DNA of 64,000 bases from Balaenoptera acutorostrata (lineage: Eukaryota > Chordata > Mammalia > Artiodactyla > Balaenopteridae), in the NCBI RefSeq assembly GCF_949987535.1, contig NC_080074.1, positions 25,875,268 to 25,939,267 of the forward strand, in the 5' to 3' direction. Both the position numbers and the translations under genes were made by a program. Below, piece after piece: positions 25,644 to 36,905 of the stretch (its first letter is position 1; each line of letters begins with the position of its first letter). The notes under the pieces are model-generated. The model did not search any database. It saw only the letters and a program-made list of their open reading frames with translations, and had not been told where the DNA came from.

Positions 25644-25765
25644 ATTTTGGGGGTGGCCACGCCATGCGGCATGTGGCATTTTAGTTCCCTGACCAGGGGG
25701 GTCAAACCCGTGCCCTCTGCAGTGGAAGTGCAGATTCCTAACCACTGGACTGCAAGGGAATTCCC
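25644..25765 (-). mobile_element. Short-form tRNA-derived SINE (CHR-S/Bov-tA-like)
   Basis: About 120 bp: ggccacgccatgcggcatgt, then agttccctgaccagggg, B box on the minus strand within gtcaaacccg, and head ctgcaagggaattccc. TSD atattattatt flanks it (near 25633 and 25766-25776). It lacks the long body of the other copies. Confidence 0.85.
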
Positions 25766-26118
25766 ATATTATTATTCTTGTATCAGAAAATAAAAATAAA
25801 TCTGTCTTAACATGATTCTATATTGACTCAGTCTTTCAATATGTATTGTTGAGAATCTATCAGACAGTAGTACATGGGAATACAAAGATGCATCGCAGCA
25901 TAGCATAAACATAAAAATATAAAGTAGAAGATTATAATATCATAAATTATAAAGAAAGTTATAGTGAAGGTTTACCTGTCTATTAAAATATACAAATTAC
26001 CAAAATTGAATTATCGAATAAACTTATAAAGTTTAAATGCTTATGTTTTCAATTATTTTTCCTATTTCTTAGTTTGATAAGCCCCATAAGAAAACTCATT
26101 TGTTCTTCATGCCTTTTT

Positions 26119-26430
26119 TTTTTTTTTTTTAATTTTATTTATTATTTATTTATTATGTTTATTTTTGGCTGTGTTAGGTCTTCGTTTCTGTGTGAGGGCT
26201 TTCTCCAGTTGCGGCGAGTGGGGGCCACTCTTCATCGCGGTGCGCGGGCCTGTCACTATCGCGGCCTCTCTTGTTGCGGAGCACAGGCTCCAGACGCGCA
26301 GGCTCAGTAGTTGTGGCTCACGGGCCCAGTTGCTCCGCGGCATGTGGGATCTTCCCAGACCAGGGCTCGAACCCGTGTCCCCTGCATTGGCAGGCAGACT
26401 CCCAACCACTGCGCCACCAGGGAAGCCCCC
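26119..26430 (-). mobile_element. CHR-type tRNA-derived SINE
   Basis: Minus-strand full copy: T-rich inverse tail, ggctgtgttaggtcttcg, body, gggctcgaacccg, head ccaccagggaagcc. 13-bp TSD ttcatgccttttt at 26106-26118 and 26431-26443. Several overlapping open frames (26074-26525) are SINE-derived. Confidence 0.95.
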
Positions 26431-27314
26431 TTCATGCCTTTTTATCTGCTGAATGGAACCACACTTCTAGCTTTATTATGAAAATTTCAATATGTCATTT
26501 CTATGATATTTTTATACAAAAATAAGGGCTTAGTCCAATTACAGTTTTATAAATTGTATTTTATACAATTAAGCTCTCTTGGTTCTTTAGACTTCAGCTC
26601 TCAGCCAAGATGCAATAACGAGAACCAGACTAACCCTACTGCCTGAAACAACTTAAAAAAAAAAAATGGACAAAATATATGAAACATGTTTTCAGGTGTT
26701 GCACATCAGGCAGCAGAGGACAGTGATCCCTGAGAGAGAAAAAGCAAATGAGGTGAACCCTATGATTGCCCCAGCTTATTGCCTGGAGTTTCCAGGCTGG
26801 AGTACAGGGAGGAGGAACCTAGGAGGAGCCTAATGGATTTCCTGAATTAAAGAGCTGAGAGTCTGGGAAAGCCAAGGTGGCTAGAGTTTGCAGGGCAGAG
26901 TACCAGAGAAGAAACAGCTGCACTGGAAGAGGCTTCCAGAGATCTACAGATGGTCCCCCTCAAGTCTGCAACTGAGTACTGATCAACACGTGTTTAAGAA
27001 AACTACCTGACGCCAGAAAAAGAACCACCCTAAAGGACAGAGGGGGAAAATCCTCAGAGGTCATATAGGACCAGGACTAGTCAGCCAGCGTGGAAAACCT
27101 TATAATTCAACCTTGTAATGCATCAGTAGAGTAATTAGAAGGGTATTGCCTGAGTAAAAGTGCAGAGCCAGCCCAATACTAATGAATGCATCGGCCCCAC
27201 CTAACAAAACTTAAAAGCAAGCCTCAAAAGGAGCGAGCTATTTCCAAGTAACTGCACCCCAGAAAAGAGCTCAAGAGTACAAAAATATCCCAGCAATCAA
27301 AATGGTAAAATTCA

Positions 27315-27407
27315 CAGGCTTCCCTGGTGGTGGCCCGGGTTTGATCCCTGGTCAGGGAACTAAGATCCCACAAGCTGCGTGGCACAGCCAAAAAAAAAAA
27401 AAAAAAA
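27315..27407 (+). mobile_element. Truncated short-form tRNA-derived SINE
   Basis: acaggcttccctggtggt is followed directly by ggcccgggtttgatccctgg, so the segment between A box and B box is deleted. It ends cacagcc plus an A18-like tail. TSD not resolved. Confidence 0.78.
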
Positions 27408-27986
27408 CATGGAATGGGATTAGTAGGTTAGACACTACAGAAGCGAAGATTTGTGAAGTTCAATATATAGCAATAGAAATATGATCCAATATGAAACACA
27501 GGGAGAAAAAAATGCAGAAAAATAAATAAATAAATCAGCAATTTAAATAAATAAATCAGTGAACTGTGGAACAACTTCAAGCAATCTAATATATGTGTAG
27601 TTGGAGTCCATGAAGGAGAGAAGAGAGAGGAGGGGAACAGAAAATTTAAGAAATAATGGCTGAAATTTTTCTAAATTTGACTGTAAGTATAAATCCACAG
27701 ATCCAAGAAGTACAACAAACCTTCAACACATGAAACAGGAAGAAAAATACCCCAAAGCACATCATAATCAAATAGTTTAACAACCAATAATAAAGAGAAA
27801 ACCTTGAAGCAGCAAGAGGGGGGGAAAAATAACACATTATGTACAAAAGAACAAATACAAGAATGGCAGCTTTTGTACAAAAACAATGTAAGCCAAAAGA
27901 CAGTGGGGCAGAATCCTGAAAGCAAAGAAAATTGTTAACCTAGGCTTCTATACCTGGCAAAAATAGCTTTCAAAAATGAAGAAGAA

Positions 27987-28305
27987 GGGACTTCCCTGGT
28001 GGCACAGTGGTTGAGAATCTGCTTGCCAATGCAGGGGACACGGGTTCGAGTCCTGGTCTGGGAAGATCCCACATGCCGTGGAGCAACTAAGGCCGTGAGC
28101 CACAACTACTGAGCCAACACACCGCCACTACTGAAGCCCGTGCGCCTAGAGCCTGTGCTCCGCAACAAGAGAAGCCACTGCAATGAGAAGCCCGCGCACC
28201 GCAACAGAGGGTAGCCCCCCGCTCACCGCGACTAGAGAGAGCCTGTGTGCAGCAGCAACGAAGACCCAATGCAGCCAAAAATAAATAAATAAATAAATAT
28301 TTTTT
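27987..28305 (+). mobile_element. CHR-type tRNA-derived SINE
   Basis: Full plus-strand copy with head gggacttccctggtggcac, B box gggttcgagtcc and taaa tail. TSD aaaatgaagaa at 27973-27983 and 28306-28316. Confidence 0.94.
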
Positions 28306-30274
28306 AAAATGAAGAAATAAATAATTTTTCAGGCATAAAACAAACAAACAAACAAAATACCAGCAGAGCTGCACTACAGGAAATGTTAAAAAAAAGTCCT
28401 TCAGGCAGAAGAAAAATGATACCAGATGGATATCTAGATCTGTGCAAAGGCATGAAGATCATCAAAAAGGGAAAATAGGTGGCTACATGTAAAATAATTG
28501 TTTTCTTATTTTTAAAATCTCTTTAAAAGATAATTGACTTTTTAGAGAAAAAATATTAACAATGTGTTATGGACTTTATATATAGAAGTCAAATGCATGA
28601 AAACAACACAGATTGAGGGGAGGAAATGGGAGTACACTGCTCTAAGTGTCTTAAAGTATATGTGAAGTGGTAAACATTATTTAAAGATAGACTGTGCTAA
28701 GTTAAAGATGTATACTATAAATCCTAAAGCGATCACTAGTTTTTATAAAAGAGCTATAACTAATAAACAAAAACAGAAGTAAAAAGGACCCTAAAATGTT
28801 CAATCCAACAGAAGAGAGAAAAAGAAGGGGACAGAATATAAAACAAAAAGCAAGATGGTAGATTAAACACAACCATATCAGCAATCACATTAAATTTAAA
28901 AGGTCTAAACACTCCAATTAAAGGCAGAGATTATCAAATTGAATAAAAATTTTTAAAAGACACAATTATGCTGCTTATAAGAAATCCACTTTAAATATTA
29001 AGACATAAGTAAGTTAAAAGGAGAAGAATGGAAAAAGATATACCATGCTAACACTAATCAAAAGCTTTTGATAGTGGCTATATTATTATCAGACAAAGTA
29101 GATTTTAGATAAGAGAATATTACCAGGGATAAAGAGGGACATTTCATACTGATCAAGAGCCAATTAATCAAGAGAATATAACAACCTTACACGTTTATGC
29201 ACCTAATAACAAAGCTTCAAAGTGCATGAAGCAAGAACTGCAAGAAGGAATAGATAAATTGATAATTATAGTTGGAGATTTCAACAACTTTCTCTCTGAA
29301 ATTGATGGAACAAGTAGAGAAAATCAGTGAGGATATAGATGATTTGAATAACACTGTCAACCAACTTGATCTAATTAACATTTATATAACACTTCACCAG
29401 CAACAGTAGTATATACAATCTTTTCAAGAGCATGGGAGCATTTATCAAGATAGACCATATTCTGGGCCATAAAACAAGTACTAATAAATGTAAAAGGATT
29501 CAAATCATACAAAGTATATTCCCTGACCACAAAGGAATTACTTAGAAATCAATAATAGGAAGGTATCTGGGAAATCCCCAAGTATTTGGAAATTAAATAA
29601 CATATTTTTGAATAACCCATGGGTCAAAGAAGACATCAAAAGGAAAATTAGAAAGCATTTGAAGTGAATTAAAAATGAAAACACAACATAGAAAAACTTA
29701 TGAGCTGCAGCTAAAGAAGCACTTAGGGGAAAAGAAGGTCTCAAATCAATGATCTACAGTTCCATTTTAAGAAACTAGTAAAAGAAAAGAAAATTAAACC
29801 CAAAGGAAGCAGAAGAAAGTAATAAAGATAAAAGCAAAAATGAAATAGAAAAATAGAGAAAATCACTGAAACCAAAAGCTGCTGTTTTGAGAATATGAAG
29901 ATGTCTAGGGTTTCAAAAATCATTAAATAACAGTTGCAGTTATGATCCTGAAGCTTCTATTTTTGGTAACTAAGAAAACTAGACCAGAAACCATGGGTAA
30001 TATCTAGTATTTGTATGTGTTTGGGTGCTTGCTCATGCCTGCCTGATTTGTTTTCTGAAGAACGTGAAAGATCTTGTGTGCTACTGAAGAGAAAGAATCC
30101 ATAAAGCCATTTGAAATGTATTACCTATTTTTACATAGGTATTTATACAAATGTGTGTGTTCACATACTCCTCATCAAGAATGCAGAACTGGTGGTAAGA
30201 CCATCTTGCTTTCTTTATTTTTCTAAACCCTATTCCCTATTTGGCTTCTCCTTTTAAAAAATGCTATTTGGAGA

Positions 30275-30515
30275 AATCATTCATTCATTTATTCATTCAA
30301 CATAATTATGAAATGCTACAATATGCCAAAGACTGTGGGACATGCTGGGGGACACAGCTGTTAACCAGACAAACAAGATGCCTGCCCACTGAGCAGAGTC
30401 TAATGTGAGATACAGACAAGTAAATAGGCAATAACAATGTACTAGTGTAAAAATGCTGTCATGGAAAGAGCAAGTGCCAGGGGAGTCCATGGGATGGGTA
30501 ATCAACTTGGACCTG
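30275..30515 (-). repeat. Antisense L2 fragment
   Basis: cattcatttattcattcaac, gccaaagactgtgggacatg and gatacagacaagtaaatag follow the inverse L2 terminus and the adjacent region. Confidence 0.68.
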
Positions 30516-31026
30516 AAATATTCCTCAAGCTAGCAGCTGAAAAGTTTTTTTTTGATGTGATAACTTAAGTTTCTCAAATTATTATGATTCAACACAGGCA
30601 ATAAAATTTTAGGTACAAAGCAATATGTCAGGTATGAGTTCAATACTGAAAGAATTCCTTGATTATTACGTACCAAATACTCTACTTCTTATTCTGTTCA
30701 CACTGTGTTAATACTCTGTTGAAATTTCTATCTCAGAGTATAAATAACACATATAGAATACAATTTTTACTAATTCTCAGTATTATTGAGAATTTTTTGT
30801 AAGTATTCTAGAAAAGAAAGAACATATAGGTGATTCTAACCTGTTCAGAACTTCTTAAAGATCTCTTTGTTTTAGTGGGGCATAAGAAATGGCAGAACCT
30901 GAGCCAAGAATCCAGATCCTTAGGCAAAGTTTGAGGGATTCCAGGATTAGAGAAGTGAGGCAAGACCAGAGAAATGTGAAGATTCCAAAGAGTATGTAGG
31001 AAAGGGTCCATGATTCATTCAAGAAA
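30516..31026. other. Unassigned intronic sequence
   Basis: No recognised features between the L2 scrap and the next SINE. Confidence 0.5.
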
Positions 31027-31040
31027 CTCAGATAGCTTTT

Positions 31041-31204
31041 TTTTTTTTAAGTCTTTATTGAATTTGTTACAATATTGCTTCTGTTTTATGTTTTGGTTTT
31101 TTGGCCATGAGGCATGTGGGATCTTAGCTCCCCCACCAGGGATCAAACCCGCACCCCCTGCATTGGAAGGTGAAGTCTTAACCACTGGACTGCCAGGGAT
31201 GTCC
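31041..31204 (-). mobile_element. Short-form SINE (Bov-tA/CHR-S-like) with 3' body
   Basis: tttattgaatttgttacaat, ttggccatgaggcatgtggg, accagggatcaaacccgc and head ctgccagggatgtcc, all in minus orientation. 14-bp perfect TSD ctcagatagctttt at 31027-31040 and 31205-31218. Confidence 0.93.
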
Positions 31205-31425
31205 CTCAGATAGCTTTTAAAACTATGCATTCCTTTAACTCTTGATTTTCTCATTTGGAAATGTGTCAGGATATTATTATAAACTTCCATATTCTAGCTA
31301 CAAGATTGTACATTGTAATGTTATACTGAAAAGTTGGAAACAACTTAGATGATTAACAGTAGCAGTCTGGCTGAATAAATTATGTCATATCCACACAATG
31401 GAATTCTAACCAGGTTTTAAATTAT

Positions 31426-31620
31426 GTAGCAGTGTTTCTCAAAATTTATTGTGCATCAGAATCACTTGGAAGGCTTGTTGAAGCACAGATTTCTGGGCCC
31501 CATCTCCAGAATTTTTGATTTGTCAGTCTGGTGTAGGGCCCAAGAATTTACATTTCTAACAAGTTCCCAGGTTGATACTGATGATATTAGTCTGGGGGCC
31601 ACACTTTGAGAACTACTGAT
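31426..31620 (+). mobile_element. MER5A-like hAT-Charlie transposon fossil
   Basis: Left end cagtgtttctcaaa and right end ctttgagaactactg are imperfect inverted repeats; the interior gtgcatcagaatcacttgga and gcccaagaatttacatttct matches MER5A. Inactive non-autonomous element. Confidence 0.85.
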
Positions 31621-31979
31621 GTAGAGTTATTTTTAATGATTTGGAAGAATATTTACAAGGTATTGCTAAGTTGAAACAAAGTTGTTTACATTATATTCTA
31701 TATGTATACATACAGAAGTTTAGATGGAAAAATATTATCAAGCTGGTATCCCTGGTTGCCTTTAGGATGGATTGAATTGTAGTTGTCTAATGTCTTCTAC
31801 ATTTTGAGTGACAGATTTTTCTGTAATGAGCATAGTATTAATCACTAAAACATAATCAAATTTCTTAGTTAAAAAAATAAGATCATGAAATCCTGGCCAA
31901 TGGCACTAACAAGCTGGAAACATCAAAGTGGGCTTGATCCTAATCCCCCTCTGGCTTTTTAACTATGTCTTGTTAGGAG

Positions 31980-32590
31980 TGCATCTTCAGAAGCAATCAC
32001 AGGCAGAGGAACAGTGATGGGCCCATAGGTACATCCAGTTCCTGATGGGGACAAAAACAGAAGAGGCTGATATTATATGGAGGGCTTCTACACTTTTTCT
32101 TCCTTCATTTAAGTAGTGCCATACAGGCTTCTTCTGGGGATATTTGAAGAAAAACTGGGTGGGACCCAAAAGGCGACCTGCCAGAAGTTTGAAGCATCTG
32201 GATTGGCACACTCTTTGTTTCCTGACACAGGGTAGATCCATTTCCCAGGGTATCAGATTAAGGCGTCTCCTTTCTGGAAAAAAGATTTCATGGTTTAAAT
32301 TCCCATCCACTTTTGTGTCTGTGGCACTCCGCTGTCTCCTTTCCAGCACACAGCCTCAGGGGTCATGATGTCCGTTCCCTGCTGATATCAGCGTGCCAAC
32401 TGTGGTGTCATGCACACCAAGCACAGAGCCGCCATTCAGCTTCCACAGTCTGGGTCCAGGAAGCAAAAGAGCTTCTAAGTTCCTACAAACCTTGACAGAT
32501 CTTCCTGTAGTCTTGCATGTGCTGAACAATTCTCACGGGGAGGGAGAGAGAGGGAACCAGGGTAAATGTCAAGGGTAAATATGTGCCAGG
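31980..32590 (-). other. Unassigned segment with coding-like composition
   Basis: This stretch is richer in G+C and retains more CpG than its surroundings, and has a 120-codon open frame on the minus strand (31987-32349). I do not recognise that product. The other minus frames also read fairly open: one holds VSGNKECANPDASNFW, in a different frame from the 120-codon one. This may be a frameshifted retrocopy or old transposon. No poly(A) or TSD was identified. Confidence 0.35.
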
Positions 32591-32951
32591 AGCAGAGAGA
32601 GCAAACACTTGCCACCAATGGTCAAGAAAAGGATGGGTGGGTGACAGTGTAGTATGCAATAGACTTTTCAGAGGAATACTTATTTAGTTAGCACTGGTTA
32701 CCTTTTCCCATGTCCTTGCACCACTGTGGTTGATAAATTGGAAGGTAGCCATATCACTGATCTTATTCAGAGCAAGAGTTCCTCACAAATGTCTCACATA
32801 ATGCCAGTGTTTGAGAGTCATATGGAAAATAAACCCCACGTAAAGCTCACAATGGATTCAATGCTTTTTAAAAAAATTTTTTTAATGATTCAAAATATGA
32901 AATCATGTTCTGATTTAGGCTGTTGTTAAAAAAAAAAAGACATTAACTACA

Positions 32952-33409
32952 TCATACTACAGTCAGCCCTCTGTATCCACAGGCCCCACATCTGCAGATA
33001 TGGAGGGCCAACTAAGGGCCTTGAGCATTCGCAAAATTTGGTATCCAGGGGGGCCTGGAACCGATCCCCCACGGATACCAAGGGACGACTGTATGTGGTT
33101 ATCAAAATATTTCTGTTTTTTTGTAAATAGGGTTTTTTTGACATATTTTTAAAAAGCCAAGAGACGCTTAAGAATTTTTCAGAGGACCTTTGTGTTTCTT
33201 ACTGTATAAATCAACAAGACTGAGGTTTTTTTTTTAACTGCATAATGAGGTGTAACTTAGTGTTGCCCTCCTTATAATAATGCTTCATGTTACATTATAT
33301 TTATATTCATTAGTTTCCAAGGGCAGTGATTTCCCTTTCCACTAACCTCTACTCCTCCAAAGTAACAGGTCCACTAGAGAATTTGCACCACCCCACCCCA
33401 AGGCCCATT
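32952..33409. repeat. 458-bp local duplication, copy 1
   Basis: This segment recurs at 34444-34901 with a constant offset of 1,492 bp, no indels and about six substitutions (about 98.7% identity by eye). It starts tcatactacagtcagccc and ends caaggcccatt. It contains a Tigger/MER2-like MITE in its first third. Confidence 0.95.
32960..33091 (+). mobile_element. Tigger/MER2-like MITE (copy 1)
   Basis: Terminal inverted repeats cagtcagccctctgtatcc (left) and ggataccaagggacgactg (right), flanked by TA on both sides (32958-32959, 33092-33093), as in mariner/Tigger elements. At 132 bp it has no transposase. Confidence 0.82.
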
Positions 33410-33739
33410 AATTCTATATTGACTTTCAAATAGGTGACATATTGTTTGTTGGAAAATTTTATTCCATAATATGTTGCTTTCTTCCACTTTCCATGTGAAT
33501 AAATGGTGCAGAATATTGTTTAAGATACAACTTTTTTAAGTTTTGCAAGTTCAAAATTAGCTACTTATGCAGATACTGGTTAATAATTCATTATTTGTAA
33601 CTATTGCAACTTCTTACCTGTCCCCTTCTGGTGCTATGACATGAATTCAGTATGTGAATCTGTTTAGGACCCTGTAAAAGGAAGTTACTTGAAATTCTCA
33701 CCTATTATTTGAATGCCAAGAACAATGTTATAATTAATC

Positions 33740-34215
33740 AATTCATTTACCAAAAATTTATTGAATACCTATTCTGTGCCAGGCACTGTCCTGGGATACA
33801 CCAGTGACTCCACTCAAGAAGTTTACATTCTAGGGACTTCCCTGGTGGTGCAGTGGTTAAAACTGTGCTTCCACTGCAGGGGGCACCAGTTCTATCCCTG
33901 GTCTGGGAACTAAGATTCCGCATGCCACGTGGCCAAAAAAAAAAAAAATCAAGTTTACATTCTAGATGGGGAAGACAGTAAACCATTAAGCAACTACAAC
34001 TAAAATGTGCAGGTGGTAATAGCACTAAGAAAAAAAATAAAGCAGGGCCATTATAAGGACTTTGTATTTTTTTCTGAGAGAAATGGGAGGTCTTTAGGTG
34101 CGTGTAGATCTAAGCAAGGACATGGTCCAATTTCTGTTAATAGAGAATCACTCTGGCTGCTGGATGGAGAATTGGCTATAGGAGGCCTAGTGCTGATTAT
34201 CACCTTCCCTTAAGT
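33740..34215 (-). repeat. Antisense L2 remnant, split by a short SINE
   Basis: ttattgaatacctattctgt, ccaggcactgtcctgggat, then beyond the SINE aaaaataaagcagggcca and gagaatcactctggctgctg: inverse L2 3' region. Confidence 0.72.
33834..33950 (+). mobile_element. Short-form tRNA-derived SINE
   Basis: gggacttccctggtggtgca, B box region ccagttctatccctgg, then catgccacgtggcc and an A14-type tail. 15-bp perfect TSD aagtttacattctag at 33819-33833 and 33951-33965. Confidence 0.94.
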
Positions 34216-34443
34216 TATATTTCACTGAGGACAGTTCTGTACCAATAGACCTGGAGAGGTGATCCTACAGAGTAGGTTCTTGCCTTTTCATACTTTCCGT
34301 GCAAAAGCAATTTGTAAAATGAAATTTTTCTATCCAAAGTATTCCTTAAAGAAAAAAATTTTTTTTCTGGAAAATTACTTTTAGATACATTCTCTTTAAA
34401 TGGGAGTTTATACAAAGCTTACTTTTGAATAATTACTTTACTT

Positions 34444-34901
34444 TCATACTACAGTCAGCCCTCTGTATCCACAGGCCCCACATCTGCAGATATGGAGGGC
34501 CAACTAAGGGACTTGAGCATTCGCAAAATTTGGTATCCAGGGGGGCCTGGAACCAATCCCCCACGGATACCAAGGGACGACTGTATGTGGTTATCAAAAT
34601 ATTTCTGTTTTTTTGTAAATAGGGTTTTTTTGACATATTTTTAAAAAGCCAAGAGATGCTTAAGAATTTTTCAGAGGACCTTTGTGTTTCTTACTGTATA
34701 AATCAACAAGACTGAGGTTTTTTTTTTAACTGCATAATGAGGTGTAACTTAGTGTTGCCCTCCTTATAATAATGCTTCATGTTACATTATATTTATATTC
34801 ATTGGTTTCCATGGGCAGTGATTTCCCTTTCCACTAACCTCTACTCCTCCAAAGTAACGGGTCCACTAGAGAATTTGCACCACCCCACCCCAAGGCCCAT
34901 T
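34444..34901. repeat. 458-bp local duplication, copy 2
   Basis: Direct repeat of 32952-33409. The spacer (33410-34443) is not duplicated, so this is not a simple tandem duplication. Differences include attggtttccatggg here against attagtttccaaggg in copy 1. Confidence 0.95.
34452..34583 (+). mobile_element. Tigger/MER2-like MITE (copy 2)
   Basis: Same element as at 32960-33091, carried inside the duplicated segment rather than an independent insertion, because homology extends about 318 bp beyond its right end. Confidence 0.82.
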
Positions 34902-35334
34902 TTATTGCCCCTGTATAATGTATAGACTCACAGACATGTCCAAAGTCTGTCCCTTCTGAGCCTTCCTCCCTCTGGTTTCCTCCTCACAACTAAAGCCTTA
35001 AGTTGCCTATAGAGTCTGTCTATAACCTGCACAATAAAAAGTCTCATCACTTAGTTACACCTTGCATTTAACCAAAAGTGCTGTTAACTGACTTGATCAG
35101 GTACATTACTAACTGCATTGGATTCAAGTGACTTCTGACTAATTTTAGAAATCAAATCCACCCTCAAAGGGTTGTATATTTATTTCCAGTAAAAATATTC
35201 CAAATATATGCCACAAGTTGCAAGGCAGATCCAGAAAAGGAGAACCAAAGATACTCATAGCGAAAGTGGTCCCAATTAGTAACTGATGAGTCTTTGAAAG
35301 GGTCATAACCGCATTTAGAAATATAAGTGCCTGG

Positions 35335-35730
35335 ATCTTTATTTTGCAGTCAGTTCCTAACTGGTCTTCCTGCTTCTATTCTTTACCCTTTATAATCCAT
35401 TCTCCTCGCAGAAGCAAGAGAGAGTTACCTTTTTTAAAAATGCAAATCAGATCACATCACTTCTCTGCCTGTTACCTTCCAGTGGCTTCCCACTACAGTT
35501 AGGATAACTCTACCATGGCCTTTAAAGGGCTCTCTATTCATGATCTGTCATACGTGGCCTCTGTCCTCCTCTCCACTGTCCCCTTGTCCCCTGAACTCTA
35601 GTCACACTGGTCTTTTTCTTCCTTGGATAAGCCAAGCTTGATTCCACTTCAAGGCCTTTAAACTGGCTGTTCCTTCTGCCCAGAATGCTCTTCCCCCAAG
35701 ATCTTTGTATGGCTGCCTTCATCCCAAGAG
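35335..35730 (+). mobile_element. Sense L2 LINE remnant
   Basis: cctaactggtcttcctgctt, atcacatcacttctctgcct, ccagtggcttcccactac and cagaatgctcttccccca follow the L2 3' region. About 240 bp upstream of the NTN4 exon. Confidence 0.78.
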
Positions 35731-35966
35731 TCAGATTTCTGCTGATTACTCAATTTATACTTCTTCTGCATCCAAACAGGCAGCACATCTGTTCCTTGGA
35801 ATAAAGGGCAGCTCTTCCCCAGGTGTGATCAAGGTCTGAAAACCTCTTGTTATCTTATCACTTGCAGATGATAAAAGGTATAAATCAAACCAGGACTACA
35901 CGGGGCAAATAGTTCAGGGTTTGCACACAGTCCTATATATGCACAGCATTTTCTTTTTCTTTACAG

Positions 35967-36245
35967 GTTATTTTCAGAGCTTTGTCACCACCGTATGATG
36001 TGGAGAACCCTTACAGTGCCAAACTGCAGGAGCAGCTAAAGATCACCAACCTCCGTGTGCAGCTGCTAAAACGACAGTCTTGTCCCTGTCAGAGAAACAA
36101 CCTGAATGCAAAGCCTCAACATTTTACGCACTATGCAATCTATGATTTCATTGTCAAGGGCAGCTGCTTCTGTAATGGCCACGCTGATCAGTGTATACCT
36201 GTTGATGGCTTCAGACCTGTCAAGGCCCCTGGAGCATTCCACGTG
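35967..36245 (+). CDS. NTN4: Netrin-4 exon (end of LamN domain, start of first EGF-Lam)
   Basis: A complete internal exon of 279 bp (93 codons, phase 0 to phase 0) between acceptor tttctttacag and donor gtatgt (36246). It begins VIFRALSPPYDVENPYS, directly continuing TGGE of the upstream exon, and ends KAPGAFHV. Codons 1-66 finish the laminin N-terminal domain, including RQSCPCQRN. From codon 67 (CFCNGHADQC) the cysteine spacing is that of the first laminin-type EGF repeat. By recall the human protein has His where this one has Asp in PVDGF. Open throughout and highly conserved, so it looks functional. Because it is phase-symmetric, skipping it would keep the frame but remove parts of two domains. 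Confidence 0.97.
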
Positions 36246-36769
36246 GTATGTAAAACAAGTCCTCACTTATGAAAAAAAATCATTTGGTAGTCTAAGTTCC
36301 CTTAGAGTGAGTCTGTGCTTACATGGTTCTTCTTCTTTCTTCCTCTGCTGATTCACTCCTCCGACTCCACGCCCATCCTATAAAGTGCCTATTAACTTGT
36401 TTTTTAATCTTCCATTTTAGAATTATAAATAGTCAAGTATGATAACCAGATTCCTTGGAAAACATCCATGCCAGTTTTTAGTACCATGACTTCCAGATAT
36501 AAAGTGTAAGGTGAGCAGTAGGAGAGGTTGGCATAATCATATTTGTGGCATTATCACATAGAAACCAGCTTTGACAGTAAATGGGTACCATTGTTAAGTA
36601 GATTTTAGAGTGGAAAAAATAAGAACTTCAATTTAATGCCCAGTATCTTTTGCTGGCCAGCCAGTAGAATGAACAATAATTTTCCTCTGTAAAGAGTAGC
36701 CTCTCACCCTAAGGCAGACTTAAATGCTCTTTCCTCTAGGCTCACACTTCTCATTGCGCCTTCCTCTGA

Positions 36770-36905
36770 ACTTTTACTTGTTTGCATCTCCCAGGAGATC
36801 ACGAACTTCCTGAGGACAGGGACTGTGTGATCTTCATATCCTCAGGACCGAGTGTATTACCTGAGCCAGAAGAAGGTGTTCAGTAGGTGTTTGGTTGAAT
36901 GATAG
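36770..36905 (+). repeat. L2 3'-terminal fragment
   Basis: cttcctgaggacagggactg and cagtaggtgtttggttgaat match the L2 3' end. Confidence 0.72.

Larger units (their letters stand above)
26595..29925 (+). mobile_element. Long degenerate L1M/HAL1-like LINE
   Basis: About 3.3 kb follows the L1M/HAL1 order: 5' region (26600-27300), ORF1-like region (27540-28400: atggctgaaatttttctaaa, gatccaagaagtacaacaaa), inter-ORF text (28470-28780) and the ORF2 endonuclease region (28880-29920: gatttcaacaactttctctc, aagatagaccatattctggg). It stops near gaaaccaaaagctgctg. No reading frame survives. It is interrupted by SINEs at 27315-27407 and 27987-28305. Confidence 0.82.
228..35966 (+). other. NTN4: NTN4 intron between LamN-domain exons (35,739 bp)
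   Basis: The intron begins with donor gtaagg at 228 and ends with a pyrimidine-rich acceptor, ttctttttctttacag, at 35951-35966. It is phase 0. It carries no recognisable functional gene; its content is interspersed repeats, listed separately, plus unannotatable unique sequence. Confidence 0.95.
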
